From NCBI GenBank assembly GCA_020349025.1, contig CP070763.1, forward strand, positions 2,487,893 to 2,551,892: a DNA stretch of 64,000 nt, in the 5' to 3' direction. This DNA comes from Candidatus Latescibacterota bacterium. Lineage in GTDB: Bacteria > Krumholzibacteriota > Krumholzibacteriia > G020349025. Both the position numbers and the translations under genes were made by a program. Numbering within the stretch: the first letter of the stretch is position 1; each line of letters starts with the position of its first letter. Below the pieces are notes generated by a model. The model saw only the letters and a program-made list of their open reading frames with translations. It had not been told where the DNA came from and searched no databases. Shown one piece after another: positions 15,956 to 25,678 of this stretch.

Positions 15956-17707
15956 GTGTGCGTGGAAGGATCCACCCGCATCCCGCGCCGTCGCGCGACC
16001 GGTGGCGCCGAGCCGCCGCGGCGCCATCGACGCCGCCGACGTCGTCTCCCCTCCGGCACGCACGCGAAGCGGAAGCAGGCGCCGAGCCTCCGCAGCACGC
16101 TGCGCCAGGCTGGCGCAAGCCAGCCCCGCCTGGAAAGAAACCTCCGGCTGCGTTCGCGACGATTGCGCTCGAGGGTGCACGCCGAGCGCTTCGAACGCTT
16201 GCTCGAGGTCCCGGACCTCGCGTCTCTGGTGAACGAGATCGTCGAGGCTGCGCAGGCGCTTGGACGCGCTCGTTTCGCCGAGCTGAACATCCGCCCGGAA
16301 CCCGTGGAGTCCCGACGCGAGTCGCTGCGAACGACGCGCTCGCGAACGCGCGAGCGCGCCACACCGCGGCTGCGGGCGCGCCATAGCAGACTGGTGCTGC
16401 CGCTCCAAAGCGGCGGGCGCACCTGGGCCACGGTGCGGCTGCACCAACCGAGATGCACGAGCCTGGAAGCGTTGCGCAGCTACCTGGCTCACGCAGCGAG
16501 CGCTCTCGAGCGTTTCCTCGAACACGAGAGGGCAGCAGATCAGGCGCAGCGCTACGAGGCGCTGCTGGACAGCCTTCCCGATGTTTGCCTTCTGATCCTG
16601 GCGGCCGATGACAGCGTCCGCAACGTGCGTGGCCAGGCGCGCGCGCTCGTCGGCCAGGTGGCCTCCGACACGATCGGTCGTAGGCTCGACCGCGCCCGGA
16701 GGGGACGTGGGCTGTTGACGCTCGACTCGACGCAGCTCGACGAGCTCCTCACGCGCGCACGCCAACATGGCCGCGCCGAAGCGGAGACCTTCCTGCACGG
16801 CTTGAACCGCGACGTGCCGGTGCAGATGACGCTCGTCGACCCGCAGGGGGATGGCGATCTGCTCTGCATCCTGCGTGATCTGACCGCGGTCAAAACGATG
16901 GAGCAGGCGTTGCTGCGTCGAAACCGCGACCTCTCCGAGGCGGCCGAACGACTCAAGGAAATCGACATGCTCAAGAACGAGTTCATGAGCAACGTCTCGC
17001 ACGAGCTGCGCACGCCACTGACCGCGATCATCGCCTACGCGGAGGCGCTCCTGCTCACGCAGCCTGACGAGACGACGCGAGAGGAATTCTTGCGCGTCAT
17101 CGCGGAACAGGGTCACAAGCTGCAGAAGCTGATCGGCGGTCTGCTCGACATCGCCAAGCTCGACTCCCTGGCAACCGAGCTCAAGCTGCAGCTCGCTTCC
17201 CTGAACGACATCATCGAAGCGGCGGCGGTCACGGTGCGCCCGTTCGCGGACAAGAGCCGGATCCGTCTCGAGCTCAATCTCGACCCCGAGCTGCAACCCG
17301 TGTACCTGGACGAGCTTCGCTCGCAACAGATCGTGTGGAATCTGCTCAACAATGCGATCAAGTTCTCTCCGCCGCACAGCAGCATCCGCGTGCGCACCTG
17401 GGCCGAGCACGGACACGTTTGGGCCGAGGTGAGCGACGAGGGAATCGGCATCGCGCCCGAACACCAGCGGCTCATCTTCGAGAAGTTCGTGCAGGTGGAC
17501 GGCTCCTCGACACGCCGGCACGGGGGTGTCGGGCTCGGGCTCGACCTCGTGAAGCACCTCGTCGAGCTGCACGGTGGCAACGTCGTGGTCCGCAGCACAC
17601 CAGGGCGAGGATCGAGCTTCTCCTTCAGCATCCCGATCGAGAAGCGGCAGCGGCCGCGTTTCGAGAGCGAAATCGACCAACTCGAGGGCGCGACCCCACA
17701 CGCCTGA
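15956..17707 (+). CDS. Soluble sensor histidine kinase (GAF/PAS-like input)
   Basis: A histidine kinase of up to 583 residues. The conserved part has a GAF-like region (about 75-200), a PAS-like region (about 200-320, LLDSLPDVCLLIL...), a short coiled coil, HisKA with the phospho-accepting H349 in FMSNVSHELRTPL, and a HATPase domain with N-box NLLNNAIKFS, DEGIGIAPE and GVGLGLDLVK. No membrane segment is visible, so it senses an internal signal. No response regulator gene is adjacent. The start is uncertain: the first 70 residues are Arg-rich and may not be coding, and a GTG at 16175 is an alternative. It shares a short divergent region with the methyltransferase. Confidence 0.85.
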   Translation: MCVEGSTRIPRRRATGGAEPPRRHRRRRRRLPSGTHAKRKQAPSLRSTLRQAGASQPRLERNLRLRSRRLRSRVHAERFERLLEVPDLASLVNEIVEAAQALGRARFAELNIRPEPVESRRESLRTTRSRTRERATPRLRARHSRLVLPLQSGGRTWATVRLHQPRCTSLEALRSYLAHAASALERFLEHERAADQAQRYEALLDSLPDVCLLILAADDSVRNVRGQARALVGQVASDTIGRRLDRARRGRGLLTLDSTQLDELLTRARQHGRAEAETFLHGLNRDVPVQMTLVDPQGDGDLLCILRDLTAVKTMEQALLRRNRDLSEAAERLKEIDMLKNEFMSNVSHELRTPLTAIIAYAEALLLTQPDETTREEFLRVIAEQGHKLQKLIGGLLDIAKLDSLATELKLQLASLNDIIEAAAVTVRPFADKSRIRLELNLDPELQPVYLDELRSQQIVWNLLNNAIKFSPPHSSIRVRTWAEHGHVWAEVSDEGIGIAPEHQRLIFEKFVQVDGSSTRRHGGVGLGLDLVKHLVELHGGNVVVRSTPGRGSSFSFSIPIEKRQRPRFESEIDQLEGATPHA

Positions 17708-17837
17708 GACCGGCACCCACCGCGCCGTCCCGAGAAACGAGCTTGCAGCGCCGCACTCCCGCGTCTAACGTGGCGCCGCGGGAGCGGCGTGGTGTTCGCG
17801 TGCGCGCACCCCGCAGGCTCGAGACGAATGGACGCGC

Positions 17838-19163
17838 ATGAGCCCACGCTTGTTGGCGCACGTGGGGGTCGCGGTTGCGACACTCTTGTGTGCGCTGTTC
17901 GCTTTCTGGCCCGGTCTCGACAACGGTTTCTGGGGCAGCGATTTCCACTTTCTCGAGCGTGCCGCAGCCGCCGAGATCGACGCGGCGGTGCTCGTGCAGA
18001 GCTGGGCAGAGCCGTTCCAGCGTCCGTTGTCACAACTCGCTTTCTACTCCGAGTACGCGCTTTGGGGCCTGGACTCGCATGCATTCCTTCTGACGCACGT
18101 CCTCCTGCATGCCTTCAACTCCACGCTCCTCTTCGCGCTGCTGCGCGGTCCGGTCGGCCCGCAGGGAGCGGCGGGAGCCGCCATCCTGTTCGCTCTTGGA
18201 TTCGGCTTCTACGGTGAGACGGTGCTTCGCATCGCCGATCTTGCGCACCTGTTTGGAACCACGTTCGTCCTCGCGACCGGCATCATCGCGCTGCGAGCAC
18301 AGCTGGAACGGACGCCTCGACTGCGGCTGGTCGCCACGCTCCTCGCCGCGTCCTTCTTCTTGACGGCACTGCTCGCGCATGAAGGCGCGATCATGGCGCT
18401 GGTGATGTTCGGCGGGCTGATGTGGCCGCATCGACGCAGCATTTCGTCGGTGACGCGCAAGATGACTCTTCTCGTCGCCATCGCCATCGTTTGGCTCGGC
18501 GCCCAGGTTGTCCGCGGCATCGGCGTCGCCGAGCTCCTGACGCAAGCGGACACCTGGCTCGAGGGACCGTGGCGCGTCCTGCGGCTCGCCGCACTGTCGG
18601 TGGTTCCCATCGCCTCCGACTCGGTGCCGGAACCGGGTGGCAGCTTGCTGCAGCGCTTTCTCCAGCTCGTCGACCAGATGCGACCGATCCTCGGGTTGCT
18701 CCTCGTCGCCGGCGCCAGCGTCTGGTTCTGGCGTGGCGCCGGTGCAGTGCGCTGGCTTCTGGCCGCGTGGCTCGGCTTCCTGGTGGCGCTCGGCCTTCTG
18801 CAACCACCCGGAAGCACGGCGCAGCTTGCCGACGCCTACCTCCCCGCGGCTTTCTTTTGCGGCGCGGTCGCGCACGGATTCCGGCTCCTGTGGATGCGGG
18901 CCACGCCGGGGCGTCGCGTGCTGTTGGGCTTGACGTTCGTGGTCGCGCTGCACGCCGGGGTCGTGCGTGTGCACACCTACGAGCTTCTGGCCGATGCGAG
19001 GGGAAGAAGCTTGGAGAGCTGGCGTCGTCTGCAGGAGCTGCAATCGCAACCGCGGCGTGAGGCTCCGGGCACACCGCAGCTGGAGCGGGAAGGCGTGTCT
19101 CAGAAGTCGGCGCCGATCGAGACGTTCGATCCGGAGGGCAGCGTCCCCCAGCGTGTGTCGTAG
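17838..19163 (+). CDS. Multi-spanning membrane protein, glycosyltransferase-like
   Basis: A 441-residue protein with about ten hydrophobic segments and a soluble C-terminal tail (about 385-441). The N-terminal loop FQRPLSQLAFYSEYALWGLDSHAF followed by LLLHAFNSTLLFALLR resembles the first lumenal loop and second helix of GT39/TMTC-like membrane glycosyltransferases and related O-antigen proteins. No catalytic Asp-Asp or Asp-Glu pair of the DxD type is obvious, so activity is not established. Its last 64 bases overlap the 3' end of the convergent barrel gene. The start lacks a good ribosome-binding site and could be elsewhere. Confidence 0.7.
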   Translation: MSPRLLAHVGVAVATLLCALFAFWPGLDNGFWGSDFHFLERAAAAEIDAAVLVQSWAEPFQRPLSQLAFYSEYALWGLDSHAFLLTHVLLHAFNSTLLFALLRGPVGPQGAAGAAILFALGFGFYGETVLRIADLAHLFGTTFVLATGIIALRAQLERTPRLRLVATLLAASFFLTALLAHEGAIMALVMFGGLMWPHRRSISSVTRKMTLLVAIAIVWLGAQVVRGIGVAELLTQADTWLEGPWRVLRLAALSVVPIASDSVPEPGGSLLQRFLQLVDQMRPILGLLLVAGASVWFWRGAGAVRWLLAAWLGFLVALGLLQPPGSTAQLADAYLPAAFFCGAVAHGFRLLWMRATPGRRVLLGLTFVVALHAGVVRVHTYELLADARGRSLESWRRLQELQSQPRREAPGTPQLEREGVSQKSAPIETFDPEGSVPQRVS

Positions 19164-22096
19164 CGTCGCGCCCAATCGAAACGCAGAATCACTGCGCCCA
19201 GGTTGATGCGCGTTCCGAAACCGTATGCAATCTGGGGACCTCGTCCCGGCAGCTCGCCGATGACGGTGCGGCTCGTGCGCAGGAGCGTGCTGTCCCACGC
19301 GCTCGCCGCGTCCACGAACAACGCGCCGCGAATGTTCCCCAATTCCAGAGGCAGGGGCCACCCCAGCGCCACGTAGCGCAGTAGAGGGAAGCGGAACTCG
19401 AGGCTGGCCAGAGCCGCATGATTGCCCACCAGAGCACCGTAGTCGTAGCCGCGCAGCGTGTACGCGCCCCCGAGATAGAAAGTCCGGGGCGTCGGCCCCC
19501 AGCTCGATCCGAGATAGATCCGCGCCGCCAGGCTCGAGTGCACGTTGACGTTCCAGTATTGGCGCATGTCGGCCTGAAAGGCGGCGAAGTGCAGTTGACC
19601 GACGCCGACCTCGAGACCGATTCGCATGCGGCGGCCGAGAATCGGACCGGTCGAGCCGAACAGAGCCGTGTCGACCACGTACGTCAGACCGGGCCCGACG
19701 AAGGTCCGGACATTCTGGATGTTGCCATCCGCCTCCGCCTCGGCCAGCGTCTGCCCCAGGAAAAAGCGACCGCGTACACCGGAAAGCTGCAGCGACGCCT
19801 CGAGGCGTGAGAACTTGTTGAAGGGCCGAAGCGCCGTGGCTTGCACGCCGACGTACGTCTGGCGTTCCACCGTATCGATCGGTTGAACCAGAAAGCCGTA
19901 GCGACGTTGGTACTGGAACGCGGCGAGGCGATAGCTGGTTCGCCCCGAGCGGTTCAGGTAGTCGACCAGAAGCTCCGAGTCTTTGAGCGAGCCATAGATC
20001 CCGAAGCCGACACCGAGGTTGTGGTTTCCCAGAAGATCGCTGAAGTGGATCTGCGAGGCTCCGCCGATTCCGGAGTTGTGCGCCACCACGCCACCCACCT
20101 GCGAGAGATCGGGAGCGAGGCGCGGCTTGTAGCGCCGTTCCTTGAACTCGGCGTTCCGCGAAGCGCCTGGCGTGACCTGCCCGTTGCTGGTTGGCGAAGC
20201 CGGACTCGCTGGCGCGGCGAGGAGCGGGCTGGACAATGCGGCAAGCTCTGCACTCGGCGACGCTTGGGCCGCGGACGCGAGCGCGGGGATCGCCGAGTCC
20301 GGCGGCAGCTCAATCGGTGTCATCTTCTGCTGCGGGTCGTCGATGCGGTAGAGATCCCAGCCGCCACGCGAGAAGGCGGAGAACACCAGTCGGTTCGTGT
20401 CGCGCGACCAGGAGAGCGCCGGGCTCGAAGGCAGGATCCCGCCGATCCCGGTCACCGAATCGGTGACCCGGAACACGGCACCCGTGGCGAGGTGCAGGAG
20501 ATGGATGTTCGGTACGCCGTCGTGGTCGGAAACGAAGGCGATGTACTCGCCGTCACCCGACCAAGCGGGGCTGACCGCCTTGCCGTGGGGGAAGGGCGTC
20601 ACGTCGCGCCGCGTCCCGCTCTCAATGTCGAGCAGCACGAGGTGCAAGCGTCCGAAGCGCAGAGCGTCCAGATCGGTGCCCGGCCCTTCGTCGGTGACGT
20701 AGACGACAGAGCGCCCGTCGGGAGACCACTGCGGGTCGCGCACGGTGAAGCGATCCGACGTCAACGCCTGCAGCTCGGTGCCGTCGGTGCGCACGCGGTA
20801 GAGATTGCTCTGACCGCCCGCAATACCGACGAACAGAATCTCCTCGCCGTCGGGGGAGAACGTCGGCGTCTGCAGCTCGTCGAGACCGAAGCGATGCGAT
20901 GCGACGACGCGACGACGCGCGACGTCGACCAGGTAGAGGGCGTCCTGCCCCCCGGCCTGCGCCGTGAACGCCAACGTGCGCGAGTCGGGCGACCAGGCGG
21001 AGCTGGCGCGGAAGAAACGCAGCGACTCGAAATCGCCGTTGACGTCCCCCTGGACGACGCGGCGCGGCCCGCGCTCCGACTCCAGATCTCGCAGATAGAG
21101 GTCGCGCGTCAGGCCGGCGTCGCTCACGTAAGCCAACCAGCGCCCGTCGGGTGAGATGCTCGGGACGAGCAACATGTTGGCTCGCTCCTCTTCCCGTGTG
21201 ACGACGGGTTGCGCGAACTCGTGCACGACCTCGCGCTCCGCCAGCTCGGGCAGGTGCTGGCGGCGTACGGCGGTCGTCCAGGCGTCGGAGAACGTGCGCA
21301 GAGACACACCGACGACGTGCTCGAGAGCTGCATCGAGACTGCGATGGTCACGCAGCGCGCGCAGCAAGTCACCGATCTGCTCCTCTCCGTAGCGCGCCGC
21401 GAAGAACTCGAAGATGCTCTGCCCGAAGCGGTAGACCCGGATGTCACGCACGTGCGTCATCTCCTCGAGCGACAGCAGATGACCCGACAGCGCTGCGTCG
21501 CGCATCCACATGTCGGTGTGCGTATCCACCTTCGGGCGCGACAGGTACTCGGCCAGCCCTTCCATGATCCACAGAGGCGGCCCGTACGCGAAGGGATTGA
21601 GGGGATCGGTGGCGACCGGATCGAAGAGGAGGTCGATCTCGAAGGCGTGCACGAGCTCGTGAGTGAGCACGTGCTCAAACTCGCCGAAAGAACCCGTGAA
21701 GGGCAGGAAGACCCGCCTGCGCGCGAGATCGGTGATCCCGCCGGTACCGACGTCGATCAACGATGGCGTGATGTGGGTCTGCTGGAAATCGGAGTGCGAG
21801 GCGTAGAGGATGAGCGGAATCTTGCGACCAATGTCGTGCTGCAGCGTTCTGGCGATGCGTAAGTAGGCGCGCTCGGCCATGCGAGCCGCATCGTGGACGA
21901 TCTCCTCTTCGTTCTCATAGAAGAGGATCTCGAAGTGCCGCGTTTCGAGCACGCGCCAGCGATAGTCCTTGTATTGGACTTTGTTCTTGCCGAAGTACTG
22001 TGCCTGTGCCGGCAACGCACAAAGCAGCGACAGCAGGAACAGTGGTAGGAAGCCGTGGCGCAAAGGAGTCCCCCGCCGGAAGCCCGGCGCACCCAC
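19100..22096 (-). CDS. Secreted MA-peptidase/PD40-propeller/beta-barrel protein
   Basis: A 998-residue exported protein. A signal peptide ends near ALPAQAQ. Next comes a peptidase-MA-like domain (about 40-260) with a zinc-type HELVH motif, then about six PD40/WD40-like TolB repeats (DGRWLAYVSD, DGEEILFVGI, DGRSVVYVTD, DGEYIAFVSD), a low-complexity Ala/Ser/Pro linker, and a C-terminal barrel related to the D15/BamA family with YLGGAYTLRGYDY. The last residue is Phe, as expected for a BAM substrate. It probably sits in the outer membrane with a periplasmic or surface propeller. The GTG start and the signal peptide length are uncertain. The 3' end overlaps the preceding convergent gene by 64 bases. 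Confidence 0.85.
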   Translation of the reverse strand: MGAPGFRRGTPLRHGFLPLFLLSLLCALPAQAQYFGKNKVQYKDYRWRVLETRHFEILFYENEEEIVHDAARMAERAYLRIARTLQHDIGRKIPLILYASHSDFQQTHITPSLIDVGTGGITDLARRRVFLPFTGSFGEFEHVLTHELVHAFEIDLLFDPVATDPLNPFAYGPPLWIMEGLAEYLSRPKVDTHTDMWMRDAALSGHLLSLEEMTHVRDIRVYRFGQSIFEFFAARYGEEQIGDLLRALRDHRSLDAALEHVVGVSLRTFSDAWTTAVRRQHLPELAEREVVHEFAQPVVTREEERANMLLVPSISPDGRWLAYVSDAGLTRDLYLRDLESERGPRRVVQGDVNGDFESLRFFRASSAWSPDSRTLAFTAQAGGQDALYLVDVARRRVVASHRFGLDELQTPTFSPDGEEILFVGIAGGQSNLYRVRTDGTELQALTSDRFTVRDPQWSPDGRSVVYVTDEGPGTDLDALRFGRLHLVLLDIESGTRRDVTPFPHGKAVSPAWSGDGEYIAFVSDHDGVPNIHLLHLATGAVFRVTDSVTGIGGILPSSPALSWSRDTNRLVFSAFSRGGWDLYRIDDPQQKMTPIELPPDSAIPALASAAQASPSAELAALSSPLLAAPASPASPTSNGQVTPGASRNAEFKERRYKPRLAPDLSQVGGVVAHNSGIGGASQIHFSDLLGNHNLGVGFGIYGSLKDSELLVDYLNRSGRTSYRLAAFQYQRRYGFLVQPIDTVERQTYVGVQATALRPFNKFSRLEASLQLSGVRGRFFLGQTLAEAEADGNIQNVRTFVGPGLTYVVDTALFGSTGPILGRRMRIGLEVGVGQLHFAAFQADMRQYWNVNVHSSLAARIYLGSSWGPTPRTFYLGGAYTLRGYDYGALVGNHAALASLEFRFPLLRYVALGWPLPLELGNIRGALFVDAASAWDSTLLRTSRTVIGELPGRGPQIAYGFGTRINLGAVILRFDWARRYDTRWGTLPSGSNVSIGADF

Positions 22097-22132
22097 GGGC
22101 GCGCGCGACCGGAAACGAAGGACACCACGACG

Positions 22133-22138
22133 AGTATA
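22133..22138 (-). promoter_or_regulatory. Candidate -10 (TATACT) of the barrel gene
   Basis: Minus strand TATACT lies about 37 bases before the predicted start of the 998-residue protein. Just upstream GCGCAATCTCTTGCGT forms a short imperfect inverted repeat that could be an operator. No convincing -35 is visible. The 254-base gap to the next gene holds no coding sequence I can support. Confidence 0.35.
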
Positions 22139-22289
22139 TCATTGACGCAAGAGATTGCGCCACTGTGTGTTGCGCGAACCCGAGCGGTCACGGAGGGTCT
22201 TTCTGCGTCCAAACCCGCTGGGTCATGCGAGGAAACGGCGGCATGCGGATCGCGATGAACACGGGGGGGTTGCCCCCTCGACGCGGCGT

Positions 22290-22321
22290 ATCCTCCCAGC
22301 CGCGTCCGCGTCGCGGAGGAT
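22290..22321. repeat. Inverted repeat downstream of the FG-GAP gene
   Basis: ATCCTCC and GGAGGAT pair around an 18-base GC-rich centre, with a second GGGGG/CCCCC hairpin at about 22263-22276. Both lie 3' of the FG-GAP gene on the minus strand. Neither has a T-tail, so a terminator role is possible only if it works with Rho. Confidence 0.35.
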
Positions 22322-22350
22322 TCTGCGGCAGGGGGGCGTGTGCTCCCGCG

Positions 22351-23097
22351 TCACTCCGTCTTCAGACGGCGCTCGTCGGCATCGAAGACGCGGACCAGCC
22401 CGTCTCCACCGACACCGATGATTTCGGGAACGCCATCGGAGTCGATGTCGAACAGGTCCATCTCCTCGCCGAATCCCGGCTCGTACTCCCACTTCACGTC
22501 GCGGAAAACGGCTCCCAGAACCAGTCCGGTGTTGAGGACGATCTCGTCGCGCCCATCTCCATCCACGTCGCCGATGGCGATCTCTGAGGCCGCGAAGGGA
22601 TCGGAACTCGTCCACTCCTCGACGTCGCGCAGCGCCGTCAGGACGCGCAACAGTCCATCCGCGATCAGGACGATCTCCGGCTCGCCATCCTCGTCGACGT
22701 CGCCCACCGTGAGCGTGCTGATGCTGCGGTAGCGCCCGTCTGGCGTCGTCCAGATGTCGCTCAGATCATCTCCACGCAGGATGAACAAACGCGAGTCCTG
22801 CGTGAATCCGACGACTTCGTCCTGCCCATTGCCATCGAGATCGGCCGCCAACATCTCCAGCACGGGTGACCAGAGATCTCGTGTGAGGGCGGTCACCAAC
22901 CTGCCCTGGTTGCTCTCGATCAGGTGCAGGGTGCCGCGATAGCTGCCGTAGAGCAGGCGGCGCTGCGCTCCGTGGATGAGCGTGAAAGGCTCGTACTTGG
23001 CCGCCAGGTCGGTGGCACGCGGCTTGAGGTTTCCGGCTTGCAGGGTGACGGCGGTCGTCGTGATCAGGAGTGTCGCGACGCAGATTCGAAGCCCCAT
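22351..23097 (-). CDS. Secreted FG-GAP/VCBS-repeat protein
   Basis: A 248-residue exported protein with a signal peptide (about 1-21, LLITTTAVTLQA). At least four repeats carry calcium-binding-like DxDxDG motifs: DLDGNGQDEVV, DVDEDGEPEIV, DVDGDGRDEIV and DIDSDGVPEII, each followed by a beta-strand. This is the FG-GAP/VCBS beta-propeller pattern, but with too few blades for a full seven-bladed propeller, so it may be partial or form a smaller module. No enzyme motif is present, and the ligand is unknown. It is followed by the large barrel gene on the same strand after 254 bases. Confidence 0.8.
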   Translation of the reverse strand: MGLRICVATLLITTTAVTLQAGNLKPRATDLAAKYEPFTLIHGAQRRLLYGSYRGTLHLIESNQGRLVTALTRDLWSPVLEMLAADLDGNGQDEVVGFTQDSRLFILRGDDLSDIWTTPDGRYRSISTLTVGDVDEDGEPEIVLIADGLLRVLTALRDVEEWTSSDPFAASEIAIGDVDGDGRDEIVLNTGLVLGAVFRDVKWEYEPGFGEEMDLFDIDSDGVPEIIGVGGDGLVRVFDADERRLKTE

Positions 23098-23165
23098 ACG
23101 TCCTCATGAAGTGACGGCACGTCATCGAGTCTAGGACCGTCCCCGCCTGCGGTCAACCGCGAGCA

Positions 23166-24077
23166 CTACTTCAGCCGGCGGAAGAGATTGAATCCGAGGT
23201 CCTTGCGCGCCAGGTACTTGATGAGTTCGTCGATGACGGCGAGATCGAACAGACCGATACGCTGCTCCTCCTTTGCATCGAGAAGGAGTCCGCCGATATC
23301 GCGCCAACGCAGCTCACCAAGCGTCTGGGCGGCCATGTCGACAACATCGTGATCCTGACGGTGAGGCAAGCGAGCCGTCAGCATCTCTCCGTGCCCACGG
23401 TAGAGGTCGACGAGACGCTTCGTCTCCGTGTTGAAGGTCCGAGGGTCCGTGTAGACCACCAGGCTGAGGAACTTCTTGCCCGCTTCCCGAGCCGCCCAGG
23501 TTCCTGCGTCCAGAACCCGCAACAGCTCGTCCCGGTGGGCATCGTAGCGCGTGTTCTGGCGCAGGTTGCCCTTGTACACGGCAAGAACGACGAGCATCCA
23601 CGCAGGTGTTTCGATGCAAAGCGGAATCTCGACGCGATCTTCGAGCGGCAACTCGTCGCGCAGGAGCCGCGCGATCTCCTGCTTCTTCTCTGCAACGAAG
23701 CGTGCCGGGTAATGCTCGAGCGGGAGACTGGCGTTGCATGCCTGCTCGCGCAGCCATTCGTGACGCGAAGGCGGAAGATCGAGGCGGCGCCACCAGTGGA
23801 ATCGCGTCGCCTCCAGCGTGCTCGAGTCGAGCAGATCGCGCACGTGCGGCGGCGCCTTGGGCTCGGCACGAGAGTGCAGGATGAAGCGCGGCAGCCACAG
23901 CCTCGGATCGAGCTTCTGCAGCGAACGGAAGACGTTCCAGAGCAGCGCGATCTGGCTGTCCTCGCTGCGGAGCTGAGACGCACGCTCTTGAAGCAAAGCG
24001 TTCTCGACGTCGACCGTCAGATTGTCTCGCGGATCCTCGTAGATGCGGACTTCGCCTTCCGTGCGCCGCCGCGCCAT
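23166..24077 (-). CDS. Protein of unknown function, 303 aa
   Basis: I do not recognise this 303-residue soluble protein. It starts MARRRTEGEVRIYEDPRDN at an ATG with GGGAGGGATCG directly before it. The composition is rich in Leu, Arg and charged residues and looks helical. A middle hydrophobic stretch WMLVVLAVY is too short for a clear membrane segment. There is no signal peptide and no Cys or His cluster. It lies 72 bases after aroA and 68 bases before the FG-GAP gene on the same strand, so the three may be co-transcribed. No function is inferred. Confidence 0.7.
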   Translation of the reverse strand: MARRRTEGEVRIYEDPRDNLTVDVENALLQERASQLRSEDSQIALLWNVFRSLQKLDPRLWLPRFILHSRAEPKAPPHVRDLLDSSTLEATRFHWWRRLDLPPSRHEWLREQACNASLPLEHYPARFVAEKKQEIARLLRDELPLEDRVEIPLCIETPAWMLVVLAVYKGNLRQNTRYDAHRDELLRVLDAGTWAAREAGKKFLSLVVYTDPRTFNTETKRLVDLYRGHGEMLTARLPHRQDHDVVDMAAQTLGELRWRDIGGLLLDAKEEQRIGLFDLAVIDELIKYLARKDLGFNLFRRLK

Positions 24078-24149
24078 CGATCCCTCCCGACATGCCGCAG
24101 GAAGCGGTACCGCACTCAGAAGCAACGCACATGCCTGGATCACGAGGCG

Positions 24150-25481
24150 TCAGACACGAGCCAAGCGCTCCAGATCGTCGGGAAATCGCGGGTAGGAGGT
24201 GCGGACACAATCGACGTTGTCAATGCGGCTCTCACCCGGCGCACAGGCCGCAAGGACCGCCGCCGCCATGGCAATCCGGTGATCGCCATACGAATCGACC
24301 TGCGCAGGATGCAGCGCCGCACACGCTTCGAGCTGCAAACCGTCACGCGACTCGTGGACGCAAGCGCCAAAAGCGCGAAGCAGCTGCGCCAGCGCCGCGA
24401 TCCGGTCGCTCTCCTTGACGCGCAATTCGCCCGCATCGTGTACCTGGGCAGGCACGCCGGCGACGGCAGCCGCCGCCAGCAGTGCCGGAACCTCGTCGAT
24501 GCACTGCACCACGTCTGCGCCCGCGAGTTGGAGCGGAGCGCGGAGTGGACCGGCAACTCGAACCGCCCCGCTGGGCTCGCCGAGCTCTTGGCGCTCTGAG
24601 GTGATCTCGATTCTTGCCCCGGCGCGCCGCAGGATTTCGAGGTAGCACGCACGACCCGGGTTGAGCCCGACGCGCACGCAACGCAGCGACCCATGAGCCG
24701 AGGCGGCACACCAGGCGACGAAGAAGGCCGCCGAAGACAAGTCCCCCGGAACCTGCACATCGAAGCCGTTCCAGCTCGTCTGCCCGCGGAGCGGGTGCAG
24801 CGTGATCGATTCCGGAGTGCGGATGACACGCGCACCCAACGCGTGGAGCAGGCGCTCCGTGTGGTCGCGTGCGACACCTGCGGGACGAATGCGTGTGCGA
24901 CCGGAAGCGCGGAGCGCCGCGAGAAGAATGGCGCTGCGCACCTGCGCACTGTCGACCTCGAGAGTGTGTTCAGCGCCGCGCAGGGGCGCCGCTGCCGGCT
25001 CGATCTGGACGGGTGGGCGCTCCTGCGCGCCGAGGCAGGCGATCCGTGCACCCATGCGCCGCAGCGGCTCGGCCACGCGTCGCATCGGTCGGCGTCGCAA
25101 CGACTCGTCACCGCTCAGGCGGGTCGGGAAGGCTTGTGCCGCCAGAGCGCCGCACAAAAGTCGCATGGTCGTGCCGGAATTGCCGCAATCGAGATCGCCC
25201 GCCGGTGGGTGCAGTCCCGCAAAACCGACGCCGGTGACGCGCCATTCTGCGCCATCTGCCTGGATCCGCACGCCCATCCGGCGCAACGCAGCTGCCGTGC
25301 AGGCGACGTCTGCGGAATTCGGCACGCCTCCCAGACGGCACTCGCCGTTCGACAGAGCCGCCATCAGGAGCACGCGGTGCGCGATCGACTTGTCCCCCGG
25401 AGGCGCCAGCGTGCCGGCGGGGCGCAGCGGTCCCACGATGCGCCACGTCCCGGCGTCGAATCGTAGCCTGCTCTCGCTCAT
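24150..25481 (-). CDS. aroA: 3-phosphoshikimate 1-carboxyvinyltransferase (EPSP synthase)
   Basis: A 443-residue EPSP synthase, the expected length. It joins shikimate-3-phosphate and phosphoenolpyruvate in aromatic amino acid synthesis. Seen are GDKSIAHR (about 30-37), GNSGTTMRLLCG, SAQVRSAIL, ARDHTERLL and ELRVKESDRI, plus the C-terminal SYGDHRIAMA. The RDHTE and GNSGTT motifs resemble class II enzymes of the Gram-positive/Agrobacterium CP4 group. The ATG at 25481 has GGGGAAGC before it; the frame upstream of that is not convincing. It is unlinked here to other aro genes, though a threonine synthase gene lies 1.2 kb away on the same strand. Confidence 0.95.
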   Translation of the reverse strand: MSESRLRFDAGTWRIVGPLRPAGTLAPPGDKSIAHRVLLMAALSNGECRLGGVPNSADVACTAAALRRMGVRIQADGAEWRVTGVGFAGLHPPAGDLDCGNSGTTMRLLCGALAAQAFPTRLSGDESLRRRPMRRVAEPLRRMGARIACLGAQERPPVQIEPAAAPLRGAEHTLEVDSAQVRSAILLAALRASGRTRIRPAGVARDHTERLLHALGARVIRTPESITLHPLRGQTSWNGFDVQVPGDLSSAAFFVAWCAASAHGSLRCVRVGLNPGRACYLEILRRAGARIEITSERQELGEPSGAVRVAGPLRAPLQLAGADVVQCIDEVPALLAAAAVAGVPAQVHDAGELRVKESDRIAALAQLLRAFGACVHESRDGLQLEACAALHPAQVDSYGDHRIAMAAAVLAACAPGESRIDNVDCVRTSYPRFPDDLERLARV

Positions 25482-25678
25482 GCTTCCCCGCGCTCCCCTC
25501 TGCGCAGCGTAGAACAGTTCCGCGTCGGGGAGAAGCGTCCAGCGTGGCTTCGACGGCACGGAGCCGGTTGCCCTCCGAATTGCCCTTCGCCCGGCACACT
25601 GGAACCGCGTTTGCAAGCACCCGCATCGCGGCCGCGCAAGAGTCGCACGCCACCGGATCGACGGCAATGGAGGCCCCA

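Noticed and set aside
15902..17716. Minus-strand open frame of 604 codons opposite the histidine kinase
   Set aside because: The plus strand carries H, N and G boxes of a kinase in order; the reverse frame has none.
22261..22321. Intrinsic terminator after the FG-GAP gene
   Set aside because: Hairpins are present but no T-tail follows on the transcribed strand; kept only as a low-confidence repeat.
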